A stretch of DNA of 64,000 nucleotides from NCBI GenBank assembly GCA_023415205.1, contig JAEZLR010000007.1, positions 1-64,000 on the forward strand. The letters are read 5' to 3'. The DNA is from Bacillota bacterium. Its GTDB lineage: Bacteria; Bacillota; Clostridia; DSM-8532. Every line of letters starts with the position of its first letter. Within the stretch, counting starts at the first letter, position 1. The position numbers and the translations under genes were made by a program. Below the pieces are notes generated by a model that saw only the letters and a list, made by a program, of their open reading frames with translations, was not told where the DNA came from and made no database searches. Below, in pieces: positions 54,299 to 63,253 of the stretch.

Positions 54299-54333
54299 TA
54301 TTTGTAGCAGTCCATTTAGGACTGCTACAAATA
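54299..54333 (-). promoter_or_regulatory. Long hairpin between the binding-protein gene and FAD copy 3
   Basis: A perfect 15-base stem (TATTTGTAGCAGTCC and GGACTGCTACAAATA, loop ATTTA) without a strong T-run. It lies 20 bases after the SBP stop; such stems often stabilise the upstream mRNA or reduce read-through. Confidence 0.6.
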
Positions 54334-54352
54334 AATGATAAGCTATGTCGTT

Positions 54353-55942
54353 TTACTTTCCGTAGAATTCATCGTACCACTTCTGCATTTCATCACGAAC
54401 GGAATTACCACCTGCATTCTCCCAGTCCTTTTGGAAGGTGCCCAGTGTATCAATCTTCTTGGTTCCGGCAATGAGCTGCAGGATAAAGTCGCTTGTGCTC
54501 TTAAACAGAGACTGGTTGTACTTGGAGTAATTCTGGAGTGAAGGCATGTAAGCAAAGGTGTTTTCTACAAAGATTTCAGGTGTTTCCTTGTTAGCCTTGA
54601 GAGTTACGGCTTCAAAGGGAGCCCACATAGCATCACTCTTACGTACGCGGGAAGGCCACTGCTTAGCAAAATCTGCTTCGTTGGTGCTATTAATGTACCA
54701 GAAGGAATTACCACGCTCATCAGAGAAGATCGGGTTGATGGGCTTAATAGAGCCATCTGCGTCGTAAGTAAAGTGTGTGCCCTCAACACCGATATTGAGG
54801 AAAAGCTGATTCTGTTGCTTGATATTGATCCAGTTAACCACATGATCTGCATTCTTTGCGCTCTTGAGGATACAGGTAACCTGGTTAATAGCCTCGGTCT
54901 TCATATAGGTGTTGGTTCCGTCAGCGCCGTAAAGAGCACCGATGTAGCCCAGATCATCATAGGTGAGGTTAAGTCCATCCTTAGCTGTCATAACAGGTGT
55001 GGTGACCGCTGTACCTGTACGGTTGGATGCTGCGATAATGGCTTTTCCTGATGAGAGCTTTTCATTAACTGTGGTGGTGTTGTTTACTGCCCAATCACGG
55101 TCAAGAAGGCCTTCGGCCATGAGCTTCTGCATGAATTCCATCAACTTGGGGAAGTTCTCGTGCTCGGTCATATAGATAACCTTGCCGTTTTTGTCAACCA
55201 TCCAGTCGCTATAGATACCGAAGGCTGAGGTAATGCTCTGGGGAATATCCCAGCTAACAGAGGCCTCGGAAGCCACACGGAACGGACCGGTGAAGATGAT
55301 ATATTTGTCACCATAGGTGTTCTTAAGTGCAACGAGGGTATTGTAGAATTCGTCAATGGTCTTGGGAAGCTCGTTGATTCCGGCACCCTTTAAAAGATCC
55401 ATACGGGCAACCATAAAGGTGGTGATTTCTGTGGGATATGGATATTTATAAGGAATACCGTAGATCTTCCCATCTGTTCCCGAGCATGCCTTCCAGGAAT
55501 CCTCAGATACACCGGATAGAATGTCCTTACCATAGTTGTTGAGGACATCTGTCAAAGGCATCAGAGCGCCCTGAGCAAGAAGGGTTTGGAATTGGGGAAC
55601 ACTGACATTGAGAACGTCGTAGTTTGCCCCGGACGAAACTTCCATGAGGAGCTTTTCATTGGCATTTTCAGCGGGAAGTACGTTGTACTCCACCTTGTAG
55701 CCAGTAGTCTCTTCATAGATTTTGGCTAAAGGATCGGTGTTTGGGTCAAAACTGGTGTTGTAACCCAAATATTTCAGAACCGGCTTTTCGCCGTCAAGAG
55801 GCTTGGCCTCTCCAGAGGTCGATGGACTGTTTGATGCTGGTGCTGATGGAGTTGGGCTCGAAGATACTCCGCTATTGCCACAACCAGCAAAGCTCGTAAC
55901 AACCATGAGTACCACTAGGAACAATACGAATAGTCTCTTCAT
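54353..55942 (-). CDS. Carbohydrate ABC transporter, substrate-binding lipoprotein (LplA-like)
   Basis: 529 residues. A lipoprotein signal with lipobox (VVTSFAGCGN) is followed by a Ser/Pro-rich linker and a long extracellular binding protein. Its length is typical of the LplA group. It collects sugar or oligosaccharide for the two permeases just upstream (56000-57890). The ATPase is not in the window and is probably a shared MsmX-type. Confidence 0.88.
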   Translation of the reverse strand: MKRLFVLFLVVLMVVTSFAGCGNSGVSSSPTPSAPASNSPSTSGEAKPLDGEKPVLKYLGYNTSFDPNTDPLAKIYEETTGYKVEYNVLPAENANEKLLMEVSSGANYDVLNVSVPQFQTLLAQGALMPLTDVLNNYGKDILSGVSEDSWKACSGTDGKIYGIPYKYPYPTEITTFMVARMDLLKGAGINELPKTIDEFYNTLVALKNTYGDKYIIFTGPFRVASEASVSWDIPQSITSAFGIYSDWMVDKNGKVIYMTEHENFPKLMEFMQKLMAEGLLDRDWAVNNTTTVNEKLSSGKAIIAASNRTGTAVTTPVMTAKDGLNLTYDDLGYIGALYGADGTNTYMKTEAINQVTCILKSAKNADHVVNWINIKQQNQLFLNIGVEGTHFTYDADGSIKPINPIFSDERGNSFWYINSTNEADFAKQWPSRVRKSDAMWAPFEAVTLKANKETPEIFVENTFAYMPSLQNYSKYNQSLFKSTSDFILQLIAGTKKIDTLGTFQKDWENAGGNSVRDEMQKWYDEFYGK

Positions 55943-55971
55943 AATTTTCCTTCCTCTTCTTTTTTTATATT

Positions 55972-55991
55972 TTTATCGGTTTCCCGATAAA
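55972..55991. promoter_or_regulatory. Short hairpin between the permease and binding-protein genes
   Basis: An 8-base stem TTTATCGG/CCGATAAA with loop TTTC between lplC-like and the SBP gene. On the minus strand it precedes a run of A and T. It may shape relative expression of permease and binding protein. Confidence 0.5.
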
Positions 55992-55999
55992 TATCTGTG

Positions 56000-56890
56000 T
56001 TAGCCCTTTACTGAGCCAATAGTAATTCCTTGAACCATAAACCTTTGAACAAAGGGGTAAAGCGCTACAATAGGAATGAGAGACAGGACAACAACCGCTG
56101 CAATAATACCGTCGATGGAAACGTTTGAATAATTACCCAACACAAGACGTTCAACAATTGTCTGTGTATTATTTACCGTGTTATAAACAAAGACCTGTAG
56201 GGTTTGCATATCCGTACTATTGGTATACATCATGGCATGGAAGTAGTTATTCCAGTAATTGACGGCATAGAGCATGGACACAGTGGCCAGTACCGGCTTG
56301 GACATAGGGCAAATGATGGATACCAAAATTCTTATATCACTTGCACCGTCTATTTTTGCCGACTCTTCAATACTCTCGGGTAAGCCTTCAAAATAGTTCT
56401 TTACTACAAACATGTTGAAGTGAACAATAAAGAACGGTAGGATCAAAGCGGCATAGCTATCAATAATGCCAAGAGTACGTACCACCATGTAGGCCGGTAC
56501 AATACCGCCGAAGAAAACCATACTGATGATATACATCATTATGAATATCTTGCGGCCCTTGAAATTAGGTTTCGACAATGGATAGGCTGTGGTTATGGTT
56601 ACGATCATGCTGATAAGTGTTCCTAATCCGGTGACTATCAGCGTGTTTTTGAGTGCATGTAAAAAGGATGTCTCTTCAAGAACATATTTCATTGTTTCAA
56701 ATTGAATGTCCACTGGCCAGAAAATGATTGAACCCGAGGTTACCGCATTGGCACTGCTGAACGATTTGGAAACCACATGCATTATGGGAAGTATGGCACA
56801 CAATGCCATAATGCCCATAAAGATATATGAAATGATCTCTATGACCTTTTCACTGGCACTCAGTGAAATTCCCTTGCTTTTTTTCTTCAT
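56000..56890 (-). CDS. Carbohydrate ABC transporter permease (LplC-like)
   Basis: About 296 residues with six transmembrane helices and an EAA loop (LPESIEESAKIDGASDIRILVSIICPMSKPVL). It is the partner of the LplB-like permease just upstream. I chose the start at 56890, where GAGGGG is about 10 bases upstream; 56908 is also in frame. Confidence 0.88.
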   Translation of the reverse strand: MKKKSKGISLSASEKVIEIISYIFMGIMALCAILPIMHVVSKSFSSANAVTSGSIIFWPVDIQFETMKYVLEETSFLHALKNTLIVTGLGTLISMIVTITTAYPLSKPNFKGRKIFIMMYIISMVFFGGIVPAYMVVRTLGIIDSYAALILPFFIVHFNMFVVKNYFEGLPESIEESAKIDGASDIRILVSIICPMSKPVLATVSMLYAVNYWNNYFHAMMYTNSTDMQTLQVFVYNTVNNTQTIVERLVLGNYSNVSIDGIIAAVVVLSLIPIVALYPFVQRFMVQGITIGSVKG

Positions 56891-56921
56891 AATATCAAAT
56901 CCCCTCATATACCCTATTTCT

Positions 56922-57890
56922 TTACCAGATACTTCGATGAAGTACCTTTTTGCTTACAGCGTTGGCACCAACTATCAGGACAAAGGCCACGACTGAATTA
57001 AACAGTCCCAGTGCCGTTCCCAGGGCAAAGTCAGACTGACCAAGGCCCATTCTGTAAACATAGGTCTGGATGACATCGGCTACGTCATAAACCGTTGAGT
57101 TGTAGAAAACAAGAATCTGTTCAAATCCGGTATCCAGAATGTATCCCACTTTGAGAATCAACATCAGGACAATGGTAGGGGTTAATCCCGGTATGGTCAC
57201 ATGCCAGATTTGACGTAGCTTTGAAGCGCCATCCACACGGGCGGCTTCATAGAGGGTAGGGTCTATGCTGGTTATCGCAGCAAGATAGATGACGGTATTC
57301 CAACCAATTTCCTTCCAGCCTTCGGTGAACACCAGAAGTCCGCGGAAGACTCCCACATCCGAGAAAAAGCTGATCCGTTCCATACCTAATGCTGCAAGCC
57401 CATTATTGATAATTCCGTACGTGCCTAATAATGAATAGAAAATTCCAAATACAACAACCCAGGAAAAGAAGTACGGAACATAGATTGCGGTTTGCGCCAG
57501 CCTACGGTATGCCTTATGACGGATTTCGTTAAGCATGATGGCACAGAGAATAGGAATAGGAAACAGAAAAATGATTTTGTACCCATTGATGATCAGGGTA
57601 TTGGCAAGAACCTTTAGAAAGGCTGAGCTTCTAAAAAGCCTCTCAAAATGAGCAAACCCTACCCAATCACTTTTCGCAATGGCATCCAGCGGATTGCTAC
57701 CGGCAAAAATGCTGTAATCCTTAAAGGCAATGGTTATACCGTACAAGGGGAAGAATTTATAAACAATTAAAAAGAATAGACCAGGGAGTAACATTAGATA
57801 AAGTAAATAGTGCTCCCGCATGTACGCCCCAAAGGAATAGAGTTTTTTTGGTTTTTTAGTGGATGGTTTTTTGGCAGTCATAATATTCAT
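56922..57890 (-). CDS. Carbohydrate ABC transporter permease (LplB-like)
   Basis: About 322 residues with six transmembrane helices, an N-terminal basic stretch and the EAA loop TLYEAARVDGASKLRQIWHVTIPGL. First gene of the transport operon. The start is put at 57890, where AGGAGT is 6 bases upstream; an earlier ATG at 57920 lacks a ribosome binding site. The promoter at 57981-58009 contains a palindrome. Confidence 0.88.
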   Translation of the reverse strand: MNIMTAKKPSTKKPKKLYSFGAYMREHYLLYLMLLPGLFFLIVYKFFPLYGITIAFKDYSIFAGSNPLDAIAKSDWVGFAHFERLFRSSAFLKVLANTLIINGYKIIFLFPIPILCAIMLNEIRHKAYRRLAQTAIYVPYFFSWVVVFGIFYSLLGTYGIINNGLAALGMERISFFSDVGVFRGLLVFTEGWKEIGWNTVIYLAAITSIDPTLYEAARVDGASKLRQIWHVTIPGLTPTIVLMLILKVGYILDTGFEQILVFYNSTVYDVADVIQTYVYRMGLGQSDFALGTALGLFNSVVAFVLIVGANAVSKKVLHRSIW

Positions 57891-57980
57891 AGCAACACTC
57901 CTAGCTGATGACCAATCCAATCAGAAAAGAAATCATATAAAGTTTAAAAATTGGAAATTAAAATAATTTTTAGTAGAATT

Positions 57981-58009
57981 TTATACAACATGTTGTAATA
58001 CCTTACAAA
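57981..58009 (-). promoter_or_regulatory. Promoter of the sugar import operon with an embedded palindrome
   Basis: On the minus strand TTGTAA (58004-58009), 17 bases, TATAAA (57981-57986). A perfect 14-base palindrome TACAACATGTTGTA (57985-57998) fills the spacer and touches the -10, a likely operator. The start would be about 85 bases before the LplB gene. Confidence 0.7.
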
Positions 58010-58239
58010 AGGCGCTTTGTGATTGGCTTGTATTTATATATTATCACCAAATGAATATAAAAAGAATAACTCGATCTTTCACTTCCTTGTCCTATACTGT
58101 TGTATTCACTGAAATACTGAAAAAAGTGTCAGATTTCAGACACAATGGCTTCTTTTCAGCTCCTATACCCTGCTAAAATGCCATTGCCGACTGAATAATA
58201 TGAAATAAAATACCCTCTTGGAAACGGTGTTGACAATCC
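58010..58239. other. Non-coding stretch between the import operon and the sensor kinase gene
   Basis: No gene was recognised. It contains TTATCACCAA at 58041-58050, a 10-base sequence also found at 63161-63170, and a small inverted repeat GTGTCAGATTTCAGACAC-like near 58126-58143. These may be binding sites for the response regulator. Confidence 0.4.
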
Positions 58240-60066
58240 TTAAACATTATACTTAAGTGGCAGTGATATCTTTATGGTAGTACCTACTGAAAGCTCAGAG
58301 CTTATATCAAGCCCGCAATCCTCACCACCGAAAAGCCTTAATCTTTCATCCACGTTAGACAGGCCGTAGCCCTCGGTATTCGCTTGCAGGTTATGGATGA
58401 CATTCTTCACCTGTTCCTGAGTCATACCCATGCCATTATCCTCAATGGTAATAACCAATCTCTGCTCTATCTCCCTTGCAGTGATATTCAGAGATCCCTG
58501 ACCATTTTTACTTTGCATGATGCCATGCTGAAGGGCATTTTCAACCAATGGCTGGAGAGATAGCTTGGGAATGAGACATTCTCTCAGATGCTCCTCGAGA
58601 TCAAACTCTATGGTGAATTTATTCTTAAACCTCTTTTGCATGATACCAAGGTAGGATCGCACCAGATTAATTTCCTCGCCCAGGGTAACGATATCCTTTC
58701 CTTTACTGAGACTCAGCCTGAAATACTTGGAAAAAGCATTGAGCATCCATACGCTGTCCTCTGTTTCCCCCTCCAAAATCATCCATTTAATAGAGTCCAG
58801 CGTATTGTATAGGAAATGGGGGTTAATCTGGGCCTGCAGGGCCTTCAGATGGTAGTCCCTGGCCTTTATCTCCGCTTCATAAAAGTCCTCCAAAAGATCC
58901 TTAACCGTCACCACCAACTGATTAGCATTGTTTTCAAAGATAGTTAACGGGTCTTTGCTTTTTGTATCCTGGGTAAACAAACTACCCACCTTTTCAATAC
59001 CATCGTTGTTAAGCTGGACAACAGCCGTATTGATACGTTTTACAGTTTTTTCAATAATGGAGGAATACACCAGAATCAAGGCGATTGCTAAAACCACCAG
59101 AATAGCCGCAATCAAGAGGAACCGAGAAATATCAAAGGAGAGAAAGTTAGAGCCTGCGGTCGCCGAAGGGGGTAATCGCATGACAAGATACCAATCCATG
59201 TCACTTAATTTAGAGAACGCAATCAGATCTCCATTGTTACTCATGCTCCCGCTTAAGTGGCCAGTTTTCTGATTCACAACAACACCCAGCTCCGATTCCG
59301 ACAAGCCCCTGCTTCCTATAAGAGAAGCGTCAGCATGAGAGATAATCATTCCTTGTGTATTGACTAAATAAATTTCTTCTTTGGTATAGATACCGGCCGA
59401 ATATATTTTGCTCAGCTTGGTTTCCTCAATATCCAACTGCAAAACACTGGCTATTTCATCATAGTTGGTTCGGCTAGAAATGGTCATACGGCAGGAAATA
59501 ACATTGGTTAAGCCTCCCCCCTCATAAATGCGGGTACCATAGGTTTCCAGCCAGAGCACCCCACGTTCGAAGGGATAGGGGGATTCCCTATTTTCTATCT
59601 GGGAAAGATCGGGTAAGGAATAGAAGGTATCCTGTTGATTGGCATATATTTTGTATTCGGGCACATAGAGCCTGATTTTGCTGATCATGTGCTTCCCCTC
59701 GTAGGCAGCTACCAAAAGCTTCAATTCCTTGTATTCCTTAAGCTGTTCGTCTACATTGGTGCTTCCACTGCGAATATAGGGATAGGCTGTGCTTAGAATG
59801 GCCAGAGAGCTTTCTTTAATCTGCTCAAACCGGTAATCCAGATTGCTTTTGATTTGGCTGACTGCCAACTGCATATTGCCGGATAGCTCATTTTCAATGA
59901 TATTTTTTGAATTCTGGGAATAAAGCTGAAGAATCAGCAAAATAGGCAGAAGCACACTAAAAACGAATAAAGAAACCGCACGCTTGGGCAAGCGCATATT
60001 GCTGTTAAAAATAAACCGCTTCACAAAAGTTTCTCTAATTTTGTTTAAAATGAACTTCATTTTCAT
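58240..60066 (-). CDS. Two-component sensor histidine kinase (YesM-type)
   Basis: 608 residues. A membrane helix near residue 28-48 and a second near 310-330 enclose an extracellular sensor region. A HAMP-like part follows, then a His-kinase domain with the phospho-acceptor in QINPHFLYNTLDSIKWM, and a HATPase region with NALQHGI and EDNGMGM. It pairs with the AraC-type response regulator encoded upstream. Such systems in Firmicutes usually sense a carbohydrate and control the nearby Lpl-type importer. Confidence 0.92.
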   Translation of the reverse strand: MKMKFILNKIRETFVKRFIFNSNMRLPKRAVSLFVFSVLLPILLILQLYSQNSKNIIENELSGNMQLAVSQIKSNLDYRFEQIKESSLAILSTAYPYIRSGSTNVDEQLKEYKELKLLVAAYEGKHMISKIRLYVPEYKIYANQQDTFYSLPDLSQIENRESPYPFERGVLWLETYGTRIYEGGGLTNVISCRMTISSRTNYDEIASVLQLDIEETKLSKIYSAGIYTKEEIYLVNTQGMIISHADASLIGSRGLSESELGVVVNQKTGHLSGSMSNNGDLIAFSKLSDMDWYLVMRLPPSATAGSNFLSFDISRFLLIAAILVVLAIALILVYSSIIEKTVKRINTAVVQLNNDGIEKVGSLFTQDTKSKDPLTIFENNANQLVVTVKDLLEDFYEAEIKARDYHLKALQAQINPHFLYNTLDSIKWMILEGETEDSVWMLNAFSKYFRLSLSKGKDIVTLGEEINLVRSYLGIMQKRFKNKFTIEFDLEEHLRECLIPKLSLQPLVENALQHGIMQSKNGQGSLNITAREIEQRLVITIEDNGMGMTQEQVKNVIHNLQANTEGYGLSNVDERLRLFGGEDCGLDISSELSVGTTIKISLPLKYNV

Positions 60067-60085
60067 TGGTCATCCAATCCTGTTA

Positions 60086-61705
60086 TTATTCTTCGCTTGA
60101 AGGAATTGCCATGTTTCTGTACTCGCTGGGGGTTATACCGACATACTTCTTAAACAGACGAGAAAAGTAACTGGGAGACAAATAACCCACCTTATAGCAA
60201 ATATCATAAAGCTTGATCCGAGGATCCACTAATAGTTTTTTTGCTTTTTCCACCCTTGTGAGGGTTAAGTACTCATTGATGGTGGAACCGGTGACCTGCT
60301 TAAACAACACACAGAGATAGGTTGGCGTTAAATAGGCCTCCTCGGCCAGGGTACCAATATCAATCTGTTCCATGTATCGTTCATCGATGGTTTTTCGAAC
60401 CTGGTCAATCAACGCATTGGAAGGTGTCTTGCTCAAGCTGTTCATGAGCATGACCACCTCAGTATAGAGCCGTTGGATTAAGTCGCATTGCTCTTGAAAA
60501 TCCGCACAGCATAGAAATTGCTCCAATATCTTTTTTTGATTGGAGTAGTGGCTTTTTTTCTTCACCTTGACATCAGTGATCAGCCTGCTGGGCAATAAGA
60601 GCAGGAAAATGAGCAGGTTCTGTTGGTCTTCCTCACTCGATCGGCTGCTAACATCATCCAGTAGCTCGGACAGCACCTGGGAAACCTGCTCGGTGCTCCC
60701 GTGACTTAATAATTCTATAAGCTTTTTTTCTGCCTTGTCCTTGAATTCCTTTAAGCCTTCATCCACTTCATACTTGTCCACTGAAATCGTCAATGAATTA
60801 TCCAGTAGATATTGCTTGCTAATAGCTTTAGAGGCATTTTCATACGAGTCCTTTATGTTTTTAAAACCCTTATATCTGTCGCTGATACCAATGGATACTC
60901 CGGCGTCCAAGCCTTCCTTTAAGCGGTCTTGAAGCTCCTCTGAAACCTGTAGAAGCGTTTCTTCGTAGCCCTCCCCCTGAAGGGATAGAATCAATACATA
61001 CTCGTGTTGCCTGCTCTTAAAGCATATGGTTTTACCATATTTGACGGCCACCTCAGAGCATTCGGTCTGTATTTTCAAGGATCTGAGCTGACGCTCCCGC
61101 TCAGTCATAGTATTGATAACGCTATAATTTTCATGAACCTGTAATACCAGAACGCAGTAACAGGTGTCTTCATTAAGAGGGATATTGAAAAATTTAATCT
61201 GATCCCTGATCAAATCGAGGTTTTCTATTTCATCCTTGATAAGGGTGATGAGAAAACGTTCCTGCAAAAGCGGAAAGCTTTGATTTAAGAGCCTCTCCAT
61301 ATCCTCAAAGCTTTTTTTACGTTTATTTTCGGTGTCCATGATTTGAACCACACGGCTTACAGTTTCCTTAAGCTCTTCAAGATCAATAGATTTAAGAATG
61401 TAATCCACAGCTTCCACTTTGAGAGCCTTTTTTAGATAGGCCACATCATCGTAACCGCTCACGAAGATCACTTTAGTCTGAGGATATAATTCCCGCACAT
61501 TCTTTGCCAGGGTAATTCCATCCATGTAAGGCATGCGTACATCGGTGATCAAAAGATCAATGGGAGTTTCCTGAACAAACTCAAAGGCTTTCTGTCCATC
61601 AGGTAAATCGGCCAGGATGTCAATATCGTAACTGTTCCAGTCAAAGTGTTTTCTTAAGCCCTTACATACTAATTCTTCATCATCCACAATAATTGCTTTA
61701 TACAT
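60086..61705 (-). CDS. AraC-type response regulator (YesN-type)
   Basis: 539 residues. A receiver domain with D8/D9, phospho-acceptor D55 (LLITDVRMP) and the usual switch residues is followed by a long helical linker region (130-430) and a C-terminal AraC HTH domain (IGTLAEEAYLTPTYLCVLFKQVTG and YDICYKVGYLSPSYFSRLFKKYVG). It probably activates the sugar import and catabolic operon. It lies 19 bases from the kinase gene. Confidence 0.93.
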   Translation of the reverse strand: MYKAIIVDDEELVCKGLRKHFDWNSYDIDILADLPDGQKAFEFVQETPIDLLITDVRMPYMDGITLAKNVRELYPQTKVIFVSGYDDVAYLKKALKVEAVDYILKSIDLEELKETVSRVVQIMDTENKRKKSFEDMERLLNQSFPLLQERFLITLIKDEIENLDLIRDQIKFFNIPLNEDTCYCVLVLQVHENYSVINTMTERERQLRSLKIQTECSEVAVKYGKTICFKSRQHEYVLILSLQGEGYEETLLQVSEELQDRLKEGLDAGVSIGISDRYKGFKNIKDSYENASKAISKQYLLDNSLTISVDKYEVDEGLKEFKDKAEKKLIELLSHGSTEQVSQVLSELLDDVSSRSSEEDQQNLLIFLLLLPSRLITDVKVKKKSHYSNQKKILEQFLCCADFQEQCDLIQRLYTEVVMLMNSLSKTPSNALIDQVRKTIDERYMEQIDIGTLAEEAYLTPTYLCVLFKQVTGSTINEYLTLTRVEKAKKLLVDPRIKLYDICYKVGYLSPSYFSRLFKKYVGITPSEYRNMAIPSSEE

Positions 61706-61807
61706 TTGTGCCTCCTAATGTCATCCTGTCCAAACTTTATAGCATAACCCAACATCGGGGATGGCAGTTTTTCTTTCTTGGCACGTCTATACCAAAAAAG
61801 TATAAAT

Positions 61808-61834
61808 GCCTGTACCGGGTTTAACCCGGTACGG
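61808..61834 (-). terminator. Intrinsic terminator after the zinc alcohol dehydrogenase
   Basis: Palindrome GTACCGGG-TTTAA-CCCGGTAC with flanking GCC/GGC pairs; on the minus strand a T-rich stretch follows. It separates the dehydrogenase transcript from the response regulator. Confidence 0.75.
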
Positions 61835-61852
61835 CATTATGAGTCATTATAA

Positions 61853-62938
61853 TCAAAATGTTATAGCCACCTTAAAATCACCGTATTTGCCTGTGGCATA
61901 TTCAAAGGCCTTTTCCCACTCTTCAATGGAGAAGGTTCTGGATACGATACCAGAGGTTTTGAGCTTTCCATTGGCTATATTTTCTATAACGAACGGATAG
62001 CAGTAGGGACTTAAATGTGCACCCAATACATCCAATTCCTTACGGTCTCCGATAATGGACCAATCCAGCTGGGTAGGAGCACTAAATACGGAAAATTCCA
62101 CAAATCTTCCTAGTTTCCTGATCATCTGCATCCCCTGAACTACTGAGGATGGATGCCCTGTGGCCTCTATATAAATATCACATCCATAGCCATCCGTCAA
62201 ATTCATGATCTCCTCCACCACATTGACCTTTGAGGGATTCCAGACTAGATCGGCTCCAAATTCTCTGGCTTTTTCCAGCCGGGCATCAACCATGTCTAGA
62301 ACAATGAGCTTTTTAGGATGACGCATTTTTGCGTAGGTCACCATACCCAAACCCAGAGTTCCTGCTCCTGAAAGAACAACTATGTCCTCACAGCCTATCT
62401 GGGCTCTATCCACACAATGCTTGGAACAAGCATAAGGTTCAATAAGTAGGGCATCCACAAGCGGCATCTCTTTAGGAACCTTGTGAATCACTGAATGCTT
62501 GGTACGAATGCGGACATATTCCGCCATTCCACCGTTATATTCATTAAAAAAACCATATATTTTATGGGGCTGGCACATCCAATAGTGACCCGTCTTGCAA
62601 AAGCGGCACTCACCACAGGGTGCAATTTGATCTACTGCAATGCGCTCGCCGATTTCATAGCCCTTTACATTTTTTCCGATGGAAGCTACCACCCCGAAAA
62701 ACTCATGTCCTGGAATAAAAGGCGGCTCAACCCAAGAGGGTTGAATTTCCCCATTCCCCCAGAACATATCCGCCCCGTGCTGGCATTTTAAATCTCCCGC
62801 ACAGACACCGCAACCCTCTGTTTTAATCAAGATGTCATCATCGCCGCATTCCGGAACAGGAAATTCCGGTTCGTAACGATAATCGGTGGCACTATAGGCA
62901 ACCAAGGCCTTCATTGTTTTTGGGAGTGACATACCCAT
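61853..62938 (-). CDS. Zinc-dependent alcohol/polyol dehydrogenase
   Basis: 361 residues of the medium-chain dehydrogenase family. Catalytic zinc ligands C46 (GCGVCAGDL) and H78-E79 (PGHEF), structural zinc cysteines at 108, 111, 114 and 122 (PCGECRFCKTGHYWMC), NAD-binding GAGTLGLGMV. Close in layout to sorbitol or threonine dehydrogenases. It may oxidise a polyol feeding the L-xylulose route. It is transcribed divergently from FAD copy 4. Confidence 0.9.
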   Translation of the reverse strand: MGMSLPKTMKALVAYSATDYRYEPEFPVPECGDDDILIKTEGCGVCAGDLKCQHGADMFWGNGEIQPSWVEPPFIPGHEFFGVVASIGKNVKGYEIGERIAVDQIAPCGECRFCKTGHYWMCQPHKIYGFFNEYNGGMAEYVRIRTKHSVIHKVPKEMPLVDALLIEPYACSKHCVDRAQIGCEDIVVLSGAGTLGLGMVTYAKMRHPKKLIVLDMVDARLEKAREFGADLVWNPSKVNVVEEIMNLTDGYGCDIYIEATGHPSSVVQGMQMIRKLGRFVEFSVFSAPTQLDWSIIGDRKELDVLGAHLSPYCYPFVIENIANGKLKTSGIVSRTFSIEEWEKAFEYATGKYGDFKVAITF

Positions 62939-63253
62939 CTTCTCCTCTCGTGGCTTTAATTTTGAGACTATAGAACAGTGAACAAATTATGTTACCTTAA
63001 TTATATAAACCTTAAAAAACAAAGGCAATGTAATAAATTTATGATACCTTTCACTATTCTGCACACTTGCCTAGATTATGTTGACTTTCAACAACCCCAT
63101 GCTATACTACAAATCAGTTATTGTTGATATTGTTTAATATTAGTGGCATTTATTTGGATGTTATCACCAATATTTTACTTTGTTTCCTGCGTCTGCTCCC
63201 ATAAAAACATCCGAAAAATTCCATGTTTCTATGGTCTGCAAAAGGAGTACTTT
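62939..63253. other. Divergent intergenic region between the dehydrogenase and FAD copy 4
   Basis: No gene here. On the plus strand it carries a promoter at 63081-63108, and TTATCACCAA at 63161-63170 repeats a 10-mer of the import operon's upstream region (58041-58050). No clear minus-strand promoter for the dehydrogenase was found. Confidence 0.45.
63081..63108 (+). promoter_or_regulatory. Promoter of FAD copy 4
   Basis: TTGACT (63081-63086), 16 bases, TATACT (63103-63108). The start would be about 140 bases before the ATG at 63254, leaving a leader that includes TTATCACCAA. Confidence 0.6.
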
